A stretch of 64,000 bases of DNA, taken from positions 65,470,590-65,534,589 of the forward strand of contig JAKTNV010000006.1 of assembly GCA_022747635.1 (NCBI GenBank). The letters run 5' to 3'. The notes below the pieces were generated by a model that was not told where the DNA came from, did no database searches, and saw only the letters and a list, made by a program, of their open reading frames with translations. Source of the stretch: Hetaerina americana. Lineage: Eukaryota; Arthropoda; Insecta; Odonata; Calopterygidae. Of this stretch, positions 12,593-21,226 are shown piece by piece. The translations under genes and the position numbers were made by a program. Positions within the stretch are counted from its first letter, which is position 1. The number at the start of each line of letters is the position of its first letter.

Positions 12593-13957
12593 CACTGGGG
12601 CATATCTCTTCATGGAAGAGAAAGCCAAACCTTGGTGCAAGGCCTGCAATTCCCTTCTGACTGTTTAGCACACTGTGATGATGTGTAAACAATACAAGGC
12701 AGTACACAAATCTTGAATTTTATACATTATCCTTGGTGATAACCCTCAATCTGTATCCAAAGTAAATTTGTTTGAAAGGAAGGAGACTTATTGTGGCTTG
12801 TATAATGATTTTTCATGTGGATTTAGGTGTAGGATAATGATCCACTTGAGTGTCTCAAAATAAATTAGCATATTCTACCGTTTATTTCCATCCTTTTTCT
12901 TAATGCGGACCCAGTACGGTGCAAATGACCTCAGTTGTTGTGGCAACTGAGAATTAATTTACTACTACTACTAATTTATGTATATAAAAATGCATTGTTA
13001 TTTGGATAATTATGGATGGATGTTATTTGGATAAATTATGTGCTCCCTTGTAATGCATTAGCGTGTTTATGATTGGTCCAGACTTTGTCAATCTCTAAGC
13101 AATTGACTATCATTCATTATCATTAATTAACTATTATTATTGACTAGTTCATGATCTTCAGTATTCAGTGATTTGGGATACTGGACTTTTTTTTGTCTTT
13201 GACTTGGCATCTACTTCTGACTGCCCTTGCTTTTATGGTTTCTGGAACACAAACAGTAGTCAAATCAGCAAAAATTAATAATAGGGACATATTTGTCATT
13301 GCATTACGAGGTCTTAAAATTAGCAAGTTCATGTGAATTTGATGTAAGTGGAGCAGTTATCACTGAAACAGTGATTTTCTCCATAAACACAGCTTTATGT
13401 TTCATGACTGCAGCACTGATTAGAGGCAGACCATGTCTGTAATTTTTATGGTGTTCACTTTAGTCATAAAAGGATTCATTGGAAACTTAATTTTATTCCC
13501 AGGTGGAGTCATCCCTCCTCCAATGTCTGATCAGCAGCAAGCTTACTATGGCAGCCTCTCTCCAGATAGTCACTACACAGCCAACATGACCACCACAGTT
13601 TACCCGCCAGCACCCCTTGGTTTTGGTCCTACTCCCCCAATGTCCACCACATCCTCAGCCCCCACCTCTCTCGCCCCACCGCTAGTGGTTGTAGGGAATG
13701 GCTCATTACCCCCTGATGTCACCATGATGGCTCCTTATCCCTACCTGGGGACTGGACAGAGTTATTCAGCCAAGGGTACCCTTCCACGTTCAGGTCCGAG
13801 GCCCTCCCCAATCGGGCCCACTCCTCCATCGTCATCGGCTTCCTCATCTCCCCCTCCACCACCTCCCCCACCGCTGCCAGCCCTCTCAACCTTCAGCCCA
13901 TCATCGGTGGTAGTTGGGGGTGGGCCATCACCGGACATGGAAGGCCACCTCGTGTGA
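1..13957 (+). CDS. sns/hbs: Nephrin-family Ig/FN3 receptor (sns/hbs type), 3' part of gene
   Basis: Type I membrane adhesion receptor of the nephrin/sticks-and-stones/hibris family. In flies these proteins bind Kirre/Roughest-type partners during myoblast fusion, nephrocyte diaphragm formation and eye patterning (family knowledge). Exons read here: 1-21, 133-286, 978-1331, 2484-2629, 3434-3587, 4150-4509, 5061-5296, 6145-6419, 6548-6813, 8862-9080 or 9370-9543, 10115-10266, 10745-11129, 13503-13957. All have GT-AG borders and matching phases, and the total is a multiple of three with either transmembrane exon (1058 or 1043 residues visible). Domains in order: end of one Ig, four full Ig, FN3, transmembrane helix, basic stop-transfer, long low-complexity tail. 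The diagnostic stretches are PPENVKIRTEP, SSSSNPPARLTWWRDG, YTWTKDG and AWTPGFDGG. The signal peptide and first Ig domains lie upstream of the window. I cannot tell whether this is the orthologue of sns or of hbs. Confidence 0.9.
133..286 (+). CDS. Nephrin-like exon: C-terminal half of an Ig domain
   Basis: Acceptor ttcttag at 126-132, donor gtaagt at 287, phase 0 in and 1 out. Encodes the second half of an Ig domain with YRCEASNSATEVPL, so the second disulfide cysteine is present, and ends TVH plus a split codon. The intron at 287-977 holds nothing I recognise. Confidence 0.85.
978..1331 (+). CDS. Nephrin-like exon: complete Ig domain
   Basis: One whole Ig domain (118 codons) in a single exon, phase 1 on both sides. 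It starts FPPENVKIRTEP. The disulfide cysteines are in RLNCESSSSNPP and SFACQASNEA, and LTWWRDG carries the core tryptophan. A Gly/Ser-rich loop of about 30 residues (GGSIESDGSTPGNGTT and following) expands the middle of the domain beyond a typical Ig. This is the most family-diagnostic exon in the window. Confidence 0.92.
1550..2150 (-). mobile_element. Old LINE 3'-end relic in nephrin intron
   Basis: Read on the minus strand, this stretch resembles the degenerate C-terminal reverse-transcriptase region seen in the better LINE copies (18.8-21.6 and 27.3-28.6 kb), around EMW-R-KM followed by M-KTND. It is full of stops and indels and has almost no CpG. The boundaries are by eye. Confidence 0.45.
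2484..2629 (+). CDS. Nephrin-like exon: first half of a cysteine-less Ig domain
   Basis: Acceptor tttcag before 2484, donor gtagat at 2630, phase 1 in and 0 out. Encodes YKPKFLEPAEG, then an Ig B-strand reading NVTLLAEGNPP where a cysteine is normally found two residues before AEGNP, then YTWTKDGAPLK. The following intron (2630-3433) shows no recognisable element. Confidence 0.9.
3434..3587 (+). CDS. Nephrin-like exon: second half of the cysteine-less Ig domain
   Basis: Acceptor tttcag before 3434, donor gtaagt at 3588, phase 0 in and 1 out. It reads SSRDGVGRQRV, then LNVTDARREDAGRYTVEAVN, then SEGSDTTSIRMDVH. The F-strand has YTVEA where the Ig consensus has Y-C-A, so the second disulfide cysteine is missing as well. 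Found by phase and homology. Intron 3588-4149 holds nothing recognisable. Confidence 0.88.
4150..4509 (+). CDS. Nephrin-like exon: complete Ig domain with Gly/Pro-rich insert
   Basis: Single-exon Ig domain, phase 1 to 1, 120 codons. Starts YPPMIQDLPRQIVVSKDEE. Cysteines are in ATLTCTADGNP and GTYVCVASNGVG. The C-D region carries about 35 residues rich in Gly, Pro and Ser between VHWRREGS and NGTSILRI, longer than a normal Ig loop. Intron 4510-5060 has no recognisable element. Confidence 0.9.
5061..5296 (+). CDS. Nephrin-like exon: first half of last Ig domain
   Basis: Acceptor tgctttacag at 5051-5060, donor gtaatt at 5297, phase 1 in and 0 out. It reads APEMDQTSGVW, then ARLLCIARGAPKPAFSWSYN, so the first cysteine and core tryptophan are present. 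A serine-rich loop of about 25 residues follows, then KYKIQFRE. The intron at 5297-6144 is AT-rich with no supported feature. Confidence 0.9.
6145..6419 (+). CDS. Nephrin-like exon: end of last Ig domain and start of FN3
   Basis: Phase 0 in, 2 out (donor gtaagt at 6420). Reads IDPSTWESVLIV and then SDYGTYKCGASNEFG, completing the last Ig. It continues directly into FN3 with PDPPISLSLRNASHDSVLLA, AWTPGFDGG and YRIRYKK. Ig-to-FN3 continuity within one exon is the organisation expected of the nephrin family. Confidence 0.92.
6548..6813 (+). CDS. Nephrin-like exon: rest of FN3 with charged insert
   Basis: Acceptor atttcag before 6548, donor gtgagt at 6814, phase 2 in and 1 out. The first 40 or so residues are a charged, low-complexity insert (EKMEESNGGETLATT, DDRSSKKKSVEDEE) inside the FN3 fold. 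After it come FVVTGLAPATEYAFSIMAKN and RIGSSDYSGPP, the typical FN3 E-to-G strands. Confidence 0.9.
6814..8861 (+). other. Nephrin intron upstream of the alternative TM exons
   Basis: A 2.05-kb AT-rich, CpG-poor intron. I see no exon, mobile element or tandem repeat that I can support. Near its 3' end (8775-8830) there is a strong pyrimidine tract, then a ctgactaac branch-point-like site at about 8815-8824. No further AG follows until the one used at 8860-8861. Confidence 0.6.
8862..9080 (+). CDS. Alternative transmembrane exon A of the nephrin-like gene
   Basis: 219 bases, phase 1 to 1, acceptor cccaaag ending at 8861, donor gtaagg at 9081. Encodes a serine-rich juxtamembrane stalk (about 30 residues, mostly Ser, Gly and Thr), a hydrophobic helix beginning LVIVVVTVVGAALLVLNVVL, and a basic stop-transfer RRRTQKKRR. 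It lines up residue by residue with exon B: both have GA or GT before a leucine run, LN-V, then VCF plus arginines. It can replace exon B without changing frame. The distance between branch point and AG is about 40 nt. Confidence 0.8.
9370..9543 (+). CDS. Alternative transmembrane exon B of the nephrin-like gene
   Basis: 174 bases, phase 1 to 1, acceptor ctcaatcag ending at 9369, donor gtactt at 9544. Encodes a short charged stalk (SNSEHERMLIAGDLLQKADL), a helix HRIIIISGSVAGTLVLALNI and the rest VALVVCF, then a basic FRRKRSKRMEE. The stalk differs completely from exon A, while helix and stop-transfer are clearly homologous. The 289-nt intron between A and B (9081-9369) is long enough to splice, so skipping of one exon must be regulated or selected. 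Confidence 0.82.
10115..10266 (+). CDS. Nephrin-like exon: first cytoplasmic exon
   Basis: Acceptor cacaacag before 10115, donor gtgagt at 10267, phase 1 in and 0 out. Reads AAASEQGSSKSATIEMYASS, then YNETVTGETLSSISEKSES, then GGDSNEDYI. Acidic and Ser/Thr-rich, with tyrosines in acidic or polar contexts that could be phosphorylated. I see no canonical YDxV Nck-type motif. Introns 9544-10114 and 10267-10744 hold nothing recognisable. Confidence 0.88.
10745..11129 (+). CDS. Nephrin-like exon: cytoplasmic, histidine-rich
   Basis: Phase 0 in, 1 out. Begins EDSTKPAASTYLIDQIEPPS. At about residues 35-50 of the exon lies a histidine cluster (MHHHTHPHPHHHHHHHLHAA), then PPPQQIP, TLSRRKPAKTSYLVHTPLD, SSSDRNEDDINAGNTFVDTL and RRNPYGHAMG. 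The TLRRNPYGHAM stretch near the exon end looks like the most constrained part. The histidine run uses mixed CAC/CAT codons, so the amino acid run is not a pure triplet slippage tract. Confidence 0.88.
11660..11703. repeat. Perfect inverted repeat, 17-bp arms, 10-nt loop
   Basis: Left arm TTTTGATGAGATGAAAA (11660-11676), right arm its exact reverse complement (11687-11703). It lies 60 bp upstream of the mariner insertion, outside its terminal inverted repeat. Confidence 0.9.
11764..12504 (+). mobile_element. Internally deleted mariner-like element, 741 bp
   Basis: Terminal inverted repeats of 33 bp with a single mismatch: left begins CGAGGGTTATCCGGAAAGTA, right ends with its complement except one base. 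TA dinucleotides flank both ends (11762-11763, 12505-12506), the mariner target. Inside are the N-terminal DNA-binding half of a mariner transposase and its extreme C-terminus, joined by a deletion that removed the whole catalytic core. The element keeps many CpGs although the surrounding intron has few, so the insertion is probably recent. Confidence 0.92.
11913..12311 (+). pseudogene. Core-deleted mariner transposase, intact N-terminal HTH frame (132 aa)
   Basis: ATG at 11913 opens a 132-residue frame starting MFKKIENAASCEVRAVIKFL. It continues through the paired-like helix-turn-helix region (VRRWCHNFNMGRG, DDERSGRPSVITDQLVS, TIDDICEHFPNVSRTIVHEI) to KICARWVPRVSQ, then stops. In full-length mariners this point is followed by the catalytic domain. 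Here the DNA jumps to codons for KDYAAGIQKLVTRYDKCLN (12329-12385, another frame), the normal C-terminus. No DDD residue survives. The DNA-binding part is undamaged, so a truncated protein is possible if transcribed. Confidence 0.88.
12506..12589. repeat. (TG)n-(TA)n microsatellite
   Basis: TG repeats for about 15 bases run into an uninterrupted TA tract of about 65 bases, directly abutting the right end of the mariner element. The left end of the element also sits in a short TA run (11753-11763), so it probably inserted into a pre-existing TA tract. Confidence 0.95.
12896..12975 (-). mobile_element. LINE/SINE tail-like relic
   Basis: On the minus strand it reads a TAGTAGTAGTA run, a short spacer, then TGAGGTCATTTGC. 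The same arrangement occurs on the plus strand at about 28386-28460 inside the 3' part of a LINE copy. Only about 80 bp remain. Confidence 0.55.
13503..13957 (+). CDS. Nephrin-like last coding exon: Pro/Ser-rich tail and stop
   Basis: Acceptor tattcccag before 13503, phase 1 in, stop TGA at 13955-13957. Reads GGVIPPPMSDQQQAYYGSLS, a tyrosine cluster (YYGSLSPDSHYTANMTTTVY), then long Pro/Ser/Thr tracts including an eight-proline run followed by LPAL. Such polyproline could bind SH3, EVH1 or profilin modules, which would suit a receptor that organises actin (inference). Ends DMEGHLV. The C-terminal HLV is not a class I PDZ ligand. Confidence 0.9.
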
Positions 13958-16577
13958 AGGTTTCTTGGGCCCCTTTCATCCCGGCAGCAGAATCCATCGT
14001 CAAAGCTAGAGTGGCTTTGAAACAGAGTCGTTTCTCCCTGAGATTACATGTGTGTTTCTGTTACATTTGAAAGCCCTGACATGTGAGAGTGATGCAGCCA
14101 CCTAAATGCTCAGTTTTGAGGTCATATTTAATCATGTACAGGGTAGGAGAGCAGTGCAAGGCTGAAGAATGTTTCATAATAGGAATTGACAAAGACTGAA
14201 ATATGTGAAACTTCGATGCATACATGAATTAACAGGTATACCAAAGCAAACAGTAATGAAAGCAATCGTGATTGTGATTAATTGTGCTGAATTTTCATCC
14301 AATTATAAAGTAAGTGATGCTATTGATAGTGGATGAAAATATTCTTTTGTTCTCCATGAAGACCAGATCACATGAGACTTTTCATCAGAAGACGCTGCAT
14401 TGAAACATTATTATTATTGAAAAACTTGTAATGTGTAACAATTAAAAATTTTTTGCCGATTACCCAGCAAAACTTTGGAGTTATTCAAAACATAACTTCT
14501 AAGTAGCTGTGGTAAAAAAAGGAAAGTCAACTGCGGAGAAAGTTTCTGGAATCAGAAATCGAAATAGGTTAGGAAAATATTTTTTTGGAATAGGTCAAAC
14601 GAAGCAGTATTTTTTTTGCTGCTAAACACAAAGATTATTTTTATTTCCTTACAGAAAGTCCTGTGCTATGATTTTTTTTGCTTTTAAAAGTTTGTTTGAA
14701 TTTATTTTTACTTTTCAGGTGAGTTTTACTGAACGAAAAGAATGTATATTATGCATTCATTTTTACAAAGAATCAAGTAGGTCACTATTTTTTTTCTTCA
14801 TTGATGAAAAGTTATCTTCAATGTGTTTCAAGTTTTTATTTATTTTTAATGCATCATGTGCTCAGGATAGACATAAAGAATACTGACATTTTTGTCATTG
14901 CTGATGTGGAGATTAAAGGCTCATATAACTGACTGATAGCTAGAGCAGATGATGTACAACTAAGTGCCTTTTGTAAGTGAAAAGAAGAACCTTTGTGCAT
15001 AATCCTAGGTGCAGTGTTTCAGACAAAGAGAAAGAAGTGAACACTGAAGTTCGTAGAACTGTGCATTTAAATGAGCCTAGCCAAAAGCATGTTTTGCTTG
15101 GTGGTTTTATGGTTCCTTTTTTATTCCAAATTGTGAGGACGGTGAACATGTACCTTTCACAGTATGAAACATGAACTGAAGCAATGTGTGTGTGTGTGTG
15201 CAATCATCTTTTGTTTTGAAAAAATCATTCAGGAATTCTGTGTTGTTTTTCTTTCATTGCCCTGTTGTAGGATATAGTGACAGCTTTATTCATTGTATTA
15301 TACGAAACAGTTTTCTAAAAGATGTTCAACGATGGGATTATAAGATACCTTTATGTTTCCACTCATTCCATACAAGCTTTCCAAACTCAATAATGAGATA
15401 AACACAAGTGAGTATATCTTTGGCAGAATTCATGTGTTTCTAAGTATTGAGTAGATGTATATTTAATGTGTGTATTCAAAACTACATGTAGATACATGTT
15501 TATACCGTCAGCTGTTGAGAAGGAAAACATCCTGTTGGGAATTTTTTAATGTCATATTCAATATCCTGCTCACACACACATATGCTGGCCTCAATTTTCC
15601 AAATATTGTATAAATAAGCAACAAGAAACAGGGTGAAAACAAAATAATGCTTTGACGATTTGTCATTTTTTATGTAATGTTGGTTGAATACTGCATAAGA
15701 AATGAAAAGAATGGGAAAATGCAGATTTTGATAGACTGTAAGTGAAGGATGATTCTATGTCAATAGCCAATAGAGTGGGTGTACGCATGAACGAAATAAT
15801 CCTTCCTCTAATTTCTAAGAGTTGTGTGGTTTGCTTAATTTCACTTAAAAATCGATGTGCTCATGCTCTGATATCTTGAATTTTTGGGTCATGAATGAGA
15901 TGGGAAAAATTTTTTCAGCAAGAAATATCATTATTCAATGAAGTGCTGTATGGATTTTCTAGTCATTAAGTTTTTTTTAATTTTAATTCAATTATTCTAG
16001 CAGTACCAAAGATCAAAAATTTCAATATAATTCTACCTTATAGCTGTCAAATTTGGTTCACTTAACATCTTATACTGTACCTATCCCAGGTACTAATTAG
16101 TATAAAAAAATAAGTATGGAGGCCAATTAGATGCCATTGTCTTCCATTACGTATCTCAAGAAACCATTGTGGAGCTGCATTTTTGCATTAAACCTGGTAA
16201 TGAAAATCCATTATTTCTTATGTTTCATAGTTTTTATGAGTCGATACGTTCCATTGCATAAATGTATTCAATTCGTGTTTTGGTTTGCCATTCCATGGAT
16301 TCTTTTTTTTACTTTGGTTTTGTATTGTCTTGAAGTACTTCTATAGTTGTCTTCTGAAAAACATTTTGCAAGTGTATTTAAGCTTCTCTTAAAGCTGAAG
16401 AGAAAGAAATCTCTAGTGCAATGTTTGTTAATTGGATAAGTTATGATAATTTGTTACTGTACTTATGTAAAAAGAAAAAGGTTTGTAAATGGCACCTTGA
16501 TGAATAAATGTAAATATAAATCTTACCAGAAAGTTATTAAGACCAAATATGTGAATGTTGGTGGAGATTAAATAAAT
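13958..16577 (+). other. Probable 3' UTR of the nephrin-like gene
   Basis: AT-rich, CpG-poor sequence with no further exon signal. The first full AATAAA hexamers after the stop are at 16503-16508 and 16571-16576, just before a LINE relic. That would make a UTR of about 2.6 kb. A short TG run is at 15184-15200. The exact cleavage site cannot be read. Confidence 0.5.
16503..16576 (+). terminator. Candidate poly(A) signals for the nephrin-like transcript
   Basis: Two AATAAA hexamers, 16503-16508 and 16571-16576. They are the first canonical ones I find downstream of the stop codon. Position and sequence only; no GU-rich element was judged. Confidence 0.35.
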
Positions 16578-17150
16578 ATTGTAATGAAGGAGAAAGGCTG
16601 GAACAAGTGGAGAGGTAAAAATATTTGGGTACAGAGGTAACAAAAAGCTGGAGGAGAAAAAGGAAATTAAAATAAGGATGGCATTGGTCAAGGAAGCATT
16701 CAGCAGGAAAAGAAAAGTGTTATATAGCAGAATGGATATTAGACAGATAAAGAGACTAGTTGAATGTTGTGTATGGAGTGCAATGTTTTATGGATGTAAA
16801 ACAGGGACTCAATTTAAAAGGGACTGGGGAAGGATGGACGTATTTGAGATGTCGGTATGGAAAAGAATTCTGGACATAACATGGACAGACCTGGTGAGGA
16901 ATGAGGTGTTGAGGAGAGAGGGAGAAGATTGCTGAAAATAATCAGAAAAAGAAATTGGCTTGGATACATGCTACATAGGAACTTAAAGCCTCTTCAAGAA
17001 GGTACTAGAAGTAATGTTGGAATGGCCAGGCAAGCAAAGGTCAGGGAGGAGGGTCAAAATGACAGACAAAGTGGAAAATAGGGTAATGGGTATGTGGAAA
17101 TGTAGAGAAGGGCATAGGAAAGGAAATCATGGTGGAGAAGAGGCCTTAAT
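16577..17150 (+). mobile_element. LINE 3'-region relic
   Basis: Plus-strand frames show the C-terminal region of a non-LTR reverse transcriptase: KIRMALVKEAFSRKRKVLYS, RLVECCVWSAMFYGCKTGTQ, VWKRILDITWTDLVRNEVLR. This is the conserved part that follows the RT domain in insect LINEs of this type. It is truncated at the 5' end, interrupted by stops, and diverged from the 18.8-21.6 kb family. Confidence 0.7.
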
Positions 17151-17579
17151 GAATCCACCAACCATGGCAGATGACATGCTGATGACCTTCCTCAGTGCAT
17201 GCACTTATTTCTCCCCCCTTGCTTGGAGCCCATTCTTCCTCATTGTCTACCATAATTTATAAGTGTAAGTAAAATTCCCATAAACAACCCCTGGGAATGG
17301 TTTTGTTGGATATATATGTGAGTAGATATATTTATGCTTAAGTTGAACCTTAGTTTGAGATTTAAATCCCCATCCATCACTACTCAATTATTATAATTAT
17401 TATTCCGCTTTCTTTTTCCATTCTATTTGCTGTCATTTCCCCCTATTTTTTAAACTTTAGTTGTTAATATTATTGCAGACATTTAGTATTTTTCTACTTA
17501 TTACTACAATGATTCCCTAGCTAAAATTGAGAATCAAGTTGAAGATTGAAGTAAATTTTAAGTCAAGCATTTGGATGTT

Positions 17580-17770
17580 TTTGGGGTCTTGAATTAGTTT
17601 AACATTTAACTGTCCTGCTTTACCATGCCATTAGGCCAGGTTTGAATACTGGTGGTGATTTTCCTATCCTCTTGGATGCAAGACAAGTCAGTGCCCTATT
17701 TGTAGAAGGGTATTTAAGATTCCACTCCGTGTGAAGCCTTTTATTCAAATTAAACTACCAAAACCTGCCC
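17580..17770 (+). mobile_element. Possible SINE (tRNA-derived head)
   Basis: GGTTTGAATACTGG at about 17639-17652 resembles a decayed pol III B box, followed by a tail with no protein similarity. Weak; the A box is not convincing. Confidence 0.25.
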
Positions 17771-18517
17771 CAGGTTTTCTCAACCTTTTCTCTACTCACT
17801 TCAAATGCTGATTAAGCCTATATCTCTCGCTTCCCCTTGATGTATGGTCTCATTTCCTCCAGGACCAATTCTGCTATTGTAAGGGTGTTTTCAGTGGATG
17901 CCACCTTGGCCTTCGATGAAAGAGCAAGCAAGAACTGTTTTTGGAGATCTCCGGACGAAGATTTCGTCCCCGGCCAAATTGTACTTTGACCTCTGCCAGC
18001 AAGGATCAAAGGACGAGGCGAGAAAGAATACACCATCTGTGCCACCTCAATCCAATATCGAAGCGCGGAGATTTGACAGTGGTTCAGCCGTAAGTAAGCC
18101 TCGTAGTAAACGGGAAATCACCACACCCTCCCATCAGATTGTGTACTCACTGCGTAGTTCAAGCATGGCGTGTTCAATGGTTGTTACGGGTAGGAGATAT
18201 TACTTCAAAATGCGAACTGTTTGTGAAATTAATAGGAGATGAGTCGGAGAATTTCATGAACAAGTACTTAATAGAAATCGTGTCAAAATACGCGATGATA
18301 CATTTACTTGTTTCGACTTTTTCTGGTCTTATAAATAATGGAAAATAAATTCTGTGAGTTTTTCCGTCGATTTAGAACAGTGGTATAGGTTTCGGGTATT
18401 TACGCGTTTTTCCCATTATCGGGTTTATGTTCATGTTGCCGAAGTGCCGTTCAGCGAAACCTCTGTGGGCATACATTCAGTTGAAATCGTGGTCGGCGTT
18501 TCCGAATTGAAGCAACA

Positions 18518-18615
18518 AAGCCGAAGTACCTAACTGGTTAGTTCCGGAGGTGGCAGTTTGGCTTATGGTCCAAGTCTTATCCTGCGTCACGGAGTTCAAC
18601 ACCCGTCCTTGGTTG
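18518..18615 (+). mobile_element. Possible tRNA-derived SINE head
   Basis: TAACTGGTTAGT resembles an A box and GAGTTCAACACCC about 55 nt later a decayed B box. A run of six T (a pol III terminator) follows at about 18628. Divergent, so tentative. Confidence 0.3.
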
Positions 18616-19462
18616 TGCTCGCCCTTTTTTATTATCTCACTCCCTCTGTTTGTTTTTTCCTGCTGGCATTCTTGGCCCAGTCTCGCTAAGACAGGAAAAC
18701 AAAAAATATTTTCTTATTGGTAATGCGCTGTTTTTATTTCACTGTCGTATGACCCTGTACCCTCCCATACACACACAACCTTGACGTGGTGGAAGGACTT
18801 GTGCGTTCCGATGACCCCTAGAACTGTGCTAGTGGGAGCAATGTTAATTGCTCCTGGTAGGACCACCATTGCCCGATAAGTCTAAGGTTAGGAGCCAGAT
18901 GAAAGGTAGTCCACGCAGCGTCTGTTCCTCAGTGAGGCGTCTATCCCCAGTGGGGCGGCCATTGAGTGATGTTGTCACGTTAAAAACACTATTGAGGAAG
19001 GCAACGGGAAACCACCTCGATTATCATTCCCAAGATAAAAATGATGGCCACTAGAGAGATTTTGAGTCCTGGCAACTACGGGGCTCGGCCCAATCGGCCG
19101 TGTGTCGTGCTCGGCAGCGGGTGAGGCAAGGCTTCCGCGGTTGTCATCCCACGAAACCCTTGCAAAGGAAAACCGACAGCAGCAAGACAGAAGACGCAGA
19201 AGAAGAAGACCAATTTAGTTAGAATAGGATATTGGAATGTTAGGATAATGTTGAGGGCAGAAAAATTAAAGAATAAAAAGAGAGAGATGGGAAGAGGAAA
19301 TATAGATATTTTAGGTTTATGTGAGGTGAAATGGAAGGATAGCTGGGATTATTTGAGTGATAGTTAAAGAATAATATACAGCGGCGGGACAAAAGCCAAT
19401 GAGGGGTTGTCGTATTATTTAATAAAGAGGTAGGAAGAAGCGTAGTCAACATAGAATGAGCA

Positions 19463-19759
19463 ATGGATAGAATATTACAATTAGAGATAAAAGCCAAGCT
19501 GATGAACTTGGTCATTGTTCAGGTTAACATACCACCGAGAAATCATAAGGAGGAAGAAGTCAATAGGATTTACGATCAGTTAAAGGATATAATTGCGTGT
19601 GTTCCTGCAGGAAAACATTTGATAGAGATGGGGGATTGGAATGCGATGGCAGGCGAAGGAAGAGATGGTGATGAGGTGGAGGACTTAAGTTTAGGCTCGA
19701 GGAATGACTGCGGGGAGAAAGATCCGTTTCAAAAAGATAAGGCAGGGGCGGCTGGTTAG
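19463..19759 (+). pseudogene. LINE copy A endonuclease fragment
   Basis: Open stretch with ILQLEIKAKLMNLVIVQVNI, then EEEVNRIYDQLKDI and HLIEMGDWNAMAGEGRDGDE. The GDWNA motif is a core of the exonuclease/endonuclease/phosphatase fold used by LINEs. The rest of the domain is broken by stops on both sides. Confidence 0.75.
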
Positions 19760-20848
19760 GAAACGGAATTTAGAAGCATTAACTGGATTGGCGAGGAAGA
19801 GGTATCAGCAGGTTGAAGAGCAAATCATGAATGAGGGAAAAGAGCTGAGTGCTATCGAAGAAAAATGTAAATGTATCAAAAAAGAATATCGAAAACCGCA
19901 AAAGAAACTATAGGAACTGTTAATGGTAAAAGAACAAGGAAACCATGGATCACGGATGAGATGTTTAGAAATATATATGAGAGCAGAAAATCGAAGACTG
20001 TAAACACAGAGCTAGGGAGAAGGAAGCTCAAAGAGTTAAAAAAAATACATCGAGACGGGTAGCAAATAAAACAAAAGAAGCGTAGTGCAAAAGACAGTAG
20101 GATACGTACAGTTTGCAGAGGAAGGGTGAAATTGGTGCGCTATACAAGTAGGTCAAAACACTATCGGGAAGTAAGAAGAGAAGGAATATAGTATGTATGG
20201 TAACAGTTAGAGATAAGTCGGGTAAGATAATAGTCGAAAGAGAAAAGATCCAAGAGAGATGGAAGGAATATATAGATTAGCTGTATGGTAAAGATCTTAG
20301 GCCAACAAACTTAGACATAGAACGAGAACATGACTTAGTTAAAGAAAGCTTAGGTCCAGGCATACTCGGCAATGAGATAGGGAGGGAATTAAGGGATATG
20401 AAATCAAATAAAGCCGTGGAGGTAGACGTAATTTCTGCGGAACTACTAAATGGTTTAGGAAAATGTGGGAGGAAGAGTCTACAATACATGGACTGATTCG
20501 TAGAATCAATAAAGACTTTGTGAGATAAGCCTTAGTTCCTATTCCGAAAAGGGTAAAGGCTACATCATATGAGGACAACGGATCAATAAGTTTTATTCAT
20601 TCTATACATGTCTCAGACTGCTCAGGTGCGAGTGGAAGACGGTGAGTCCGGATGGACAGTGTTAGAAAGAGGTGTAATGCATGGTTTTCCATTATCACCG
20701 TTGCTGTTCAACGTATAAGTGGAGGAAATGATTAAAGAGGTTTGGGAATAACTGGATATAGAAATGAAAGTCGGCGGGGAATTCATAAAAATCATTTAAG
20801 TTCGCCGATGATCAAGCTTTAATTTGTCAGTCAGCCAAGGGATTGTAA

Positions 20849-21226
20849 TTGCTGCTGAGTATACACGCATTGGAAATTCAGTGCGATAGGTATCGGGTGA
20901 GAATAAAGGTTATGCGGTTTTTCAGAAAGATAAAGGCTAATCTTAACATTAAAATAGGAGGGCAAACACTAGAGCAGGTAGAACAGTTTACGTATCTCGG
21001 AAGTTTTTTGGACCAAAATTGTCAAAGTAGCAGGGACATAAGGAGAAGAATTGCTCTAGGCAAAGAGGCTTTCAGGAGGAGGAGGGAGTTTATGACAGGA
21101 ATGTTAAATAAGGATGTTAAGAACAGGCTCGTCAAAACTTTGGTATGGGGCGTAGTTAATCGCGGTGCGGAAACCTGGCCACTGAACAGAAGGATAAACG
21201 TACATTGTAGGCTTTTGAAATATTAG
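20849..21226 (+). pseudogene. LINE copy A post-RT region
   Basis: Reads ALEIQCDRYRVRIKVMRF, then KANLNIKIGGQTLEQVEQFT and RIALGKEAFRRRREFMTGML, collinear with the same part of copy B (27.8-28.2 kb). It follows the RT palm motif. A nonfunctional fragment of the original ORF. Confidence 0.8.

Larger units (their letters stand above)
11130..13502 (+). other. Nephrin intron with mariner, TA microsatellite and LINE-tail relic
   Basis: A 2.4-kb intron between the last two coding exons. It contains a perfect 17-bp-arm hairpin (11660-11703), a deleted mariner (11764-12504), a TG/TA microsatellite (12506-12589) and a LINE-tail-like relic (about 12896-12975). I see nothing further at 12976-13502. Confidence 0.7.
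17151..18745. other. Intergenic; CpG density rises sharply at about 17.9 kb
   Basis: No gene recognised. The stretch up to about 17.8 kb has few CpG, like the nephrin introns. From about 17.9 kb CpG is frequent (for example 17938-18020). A tRNA-like SINE head may lie at 18518-18606. Short open frames here match no family I know. Confidence 0.5.

Noticed and set aside
12438..12707. Open frames rich in alternating Ile-Tyr on both strands
   Set aside because: They are translations of the (TA)n microsatellite and mean nothing as protein.
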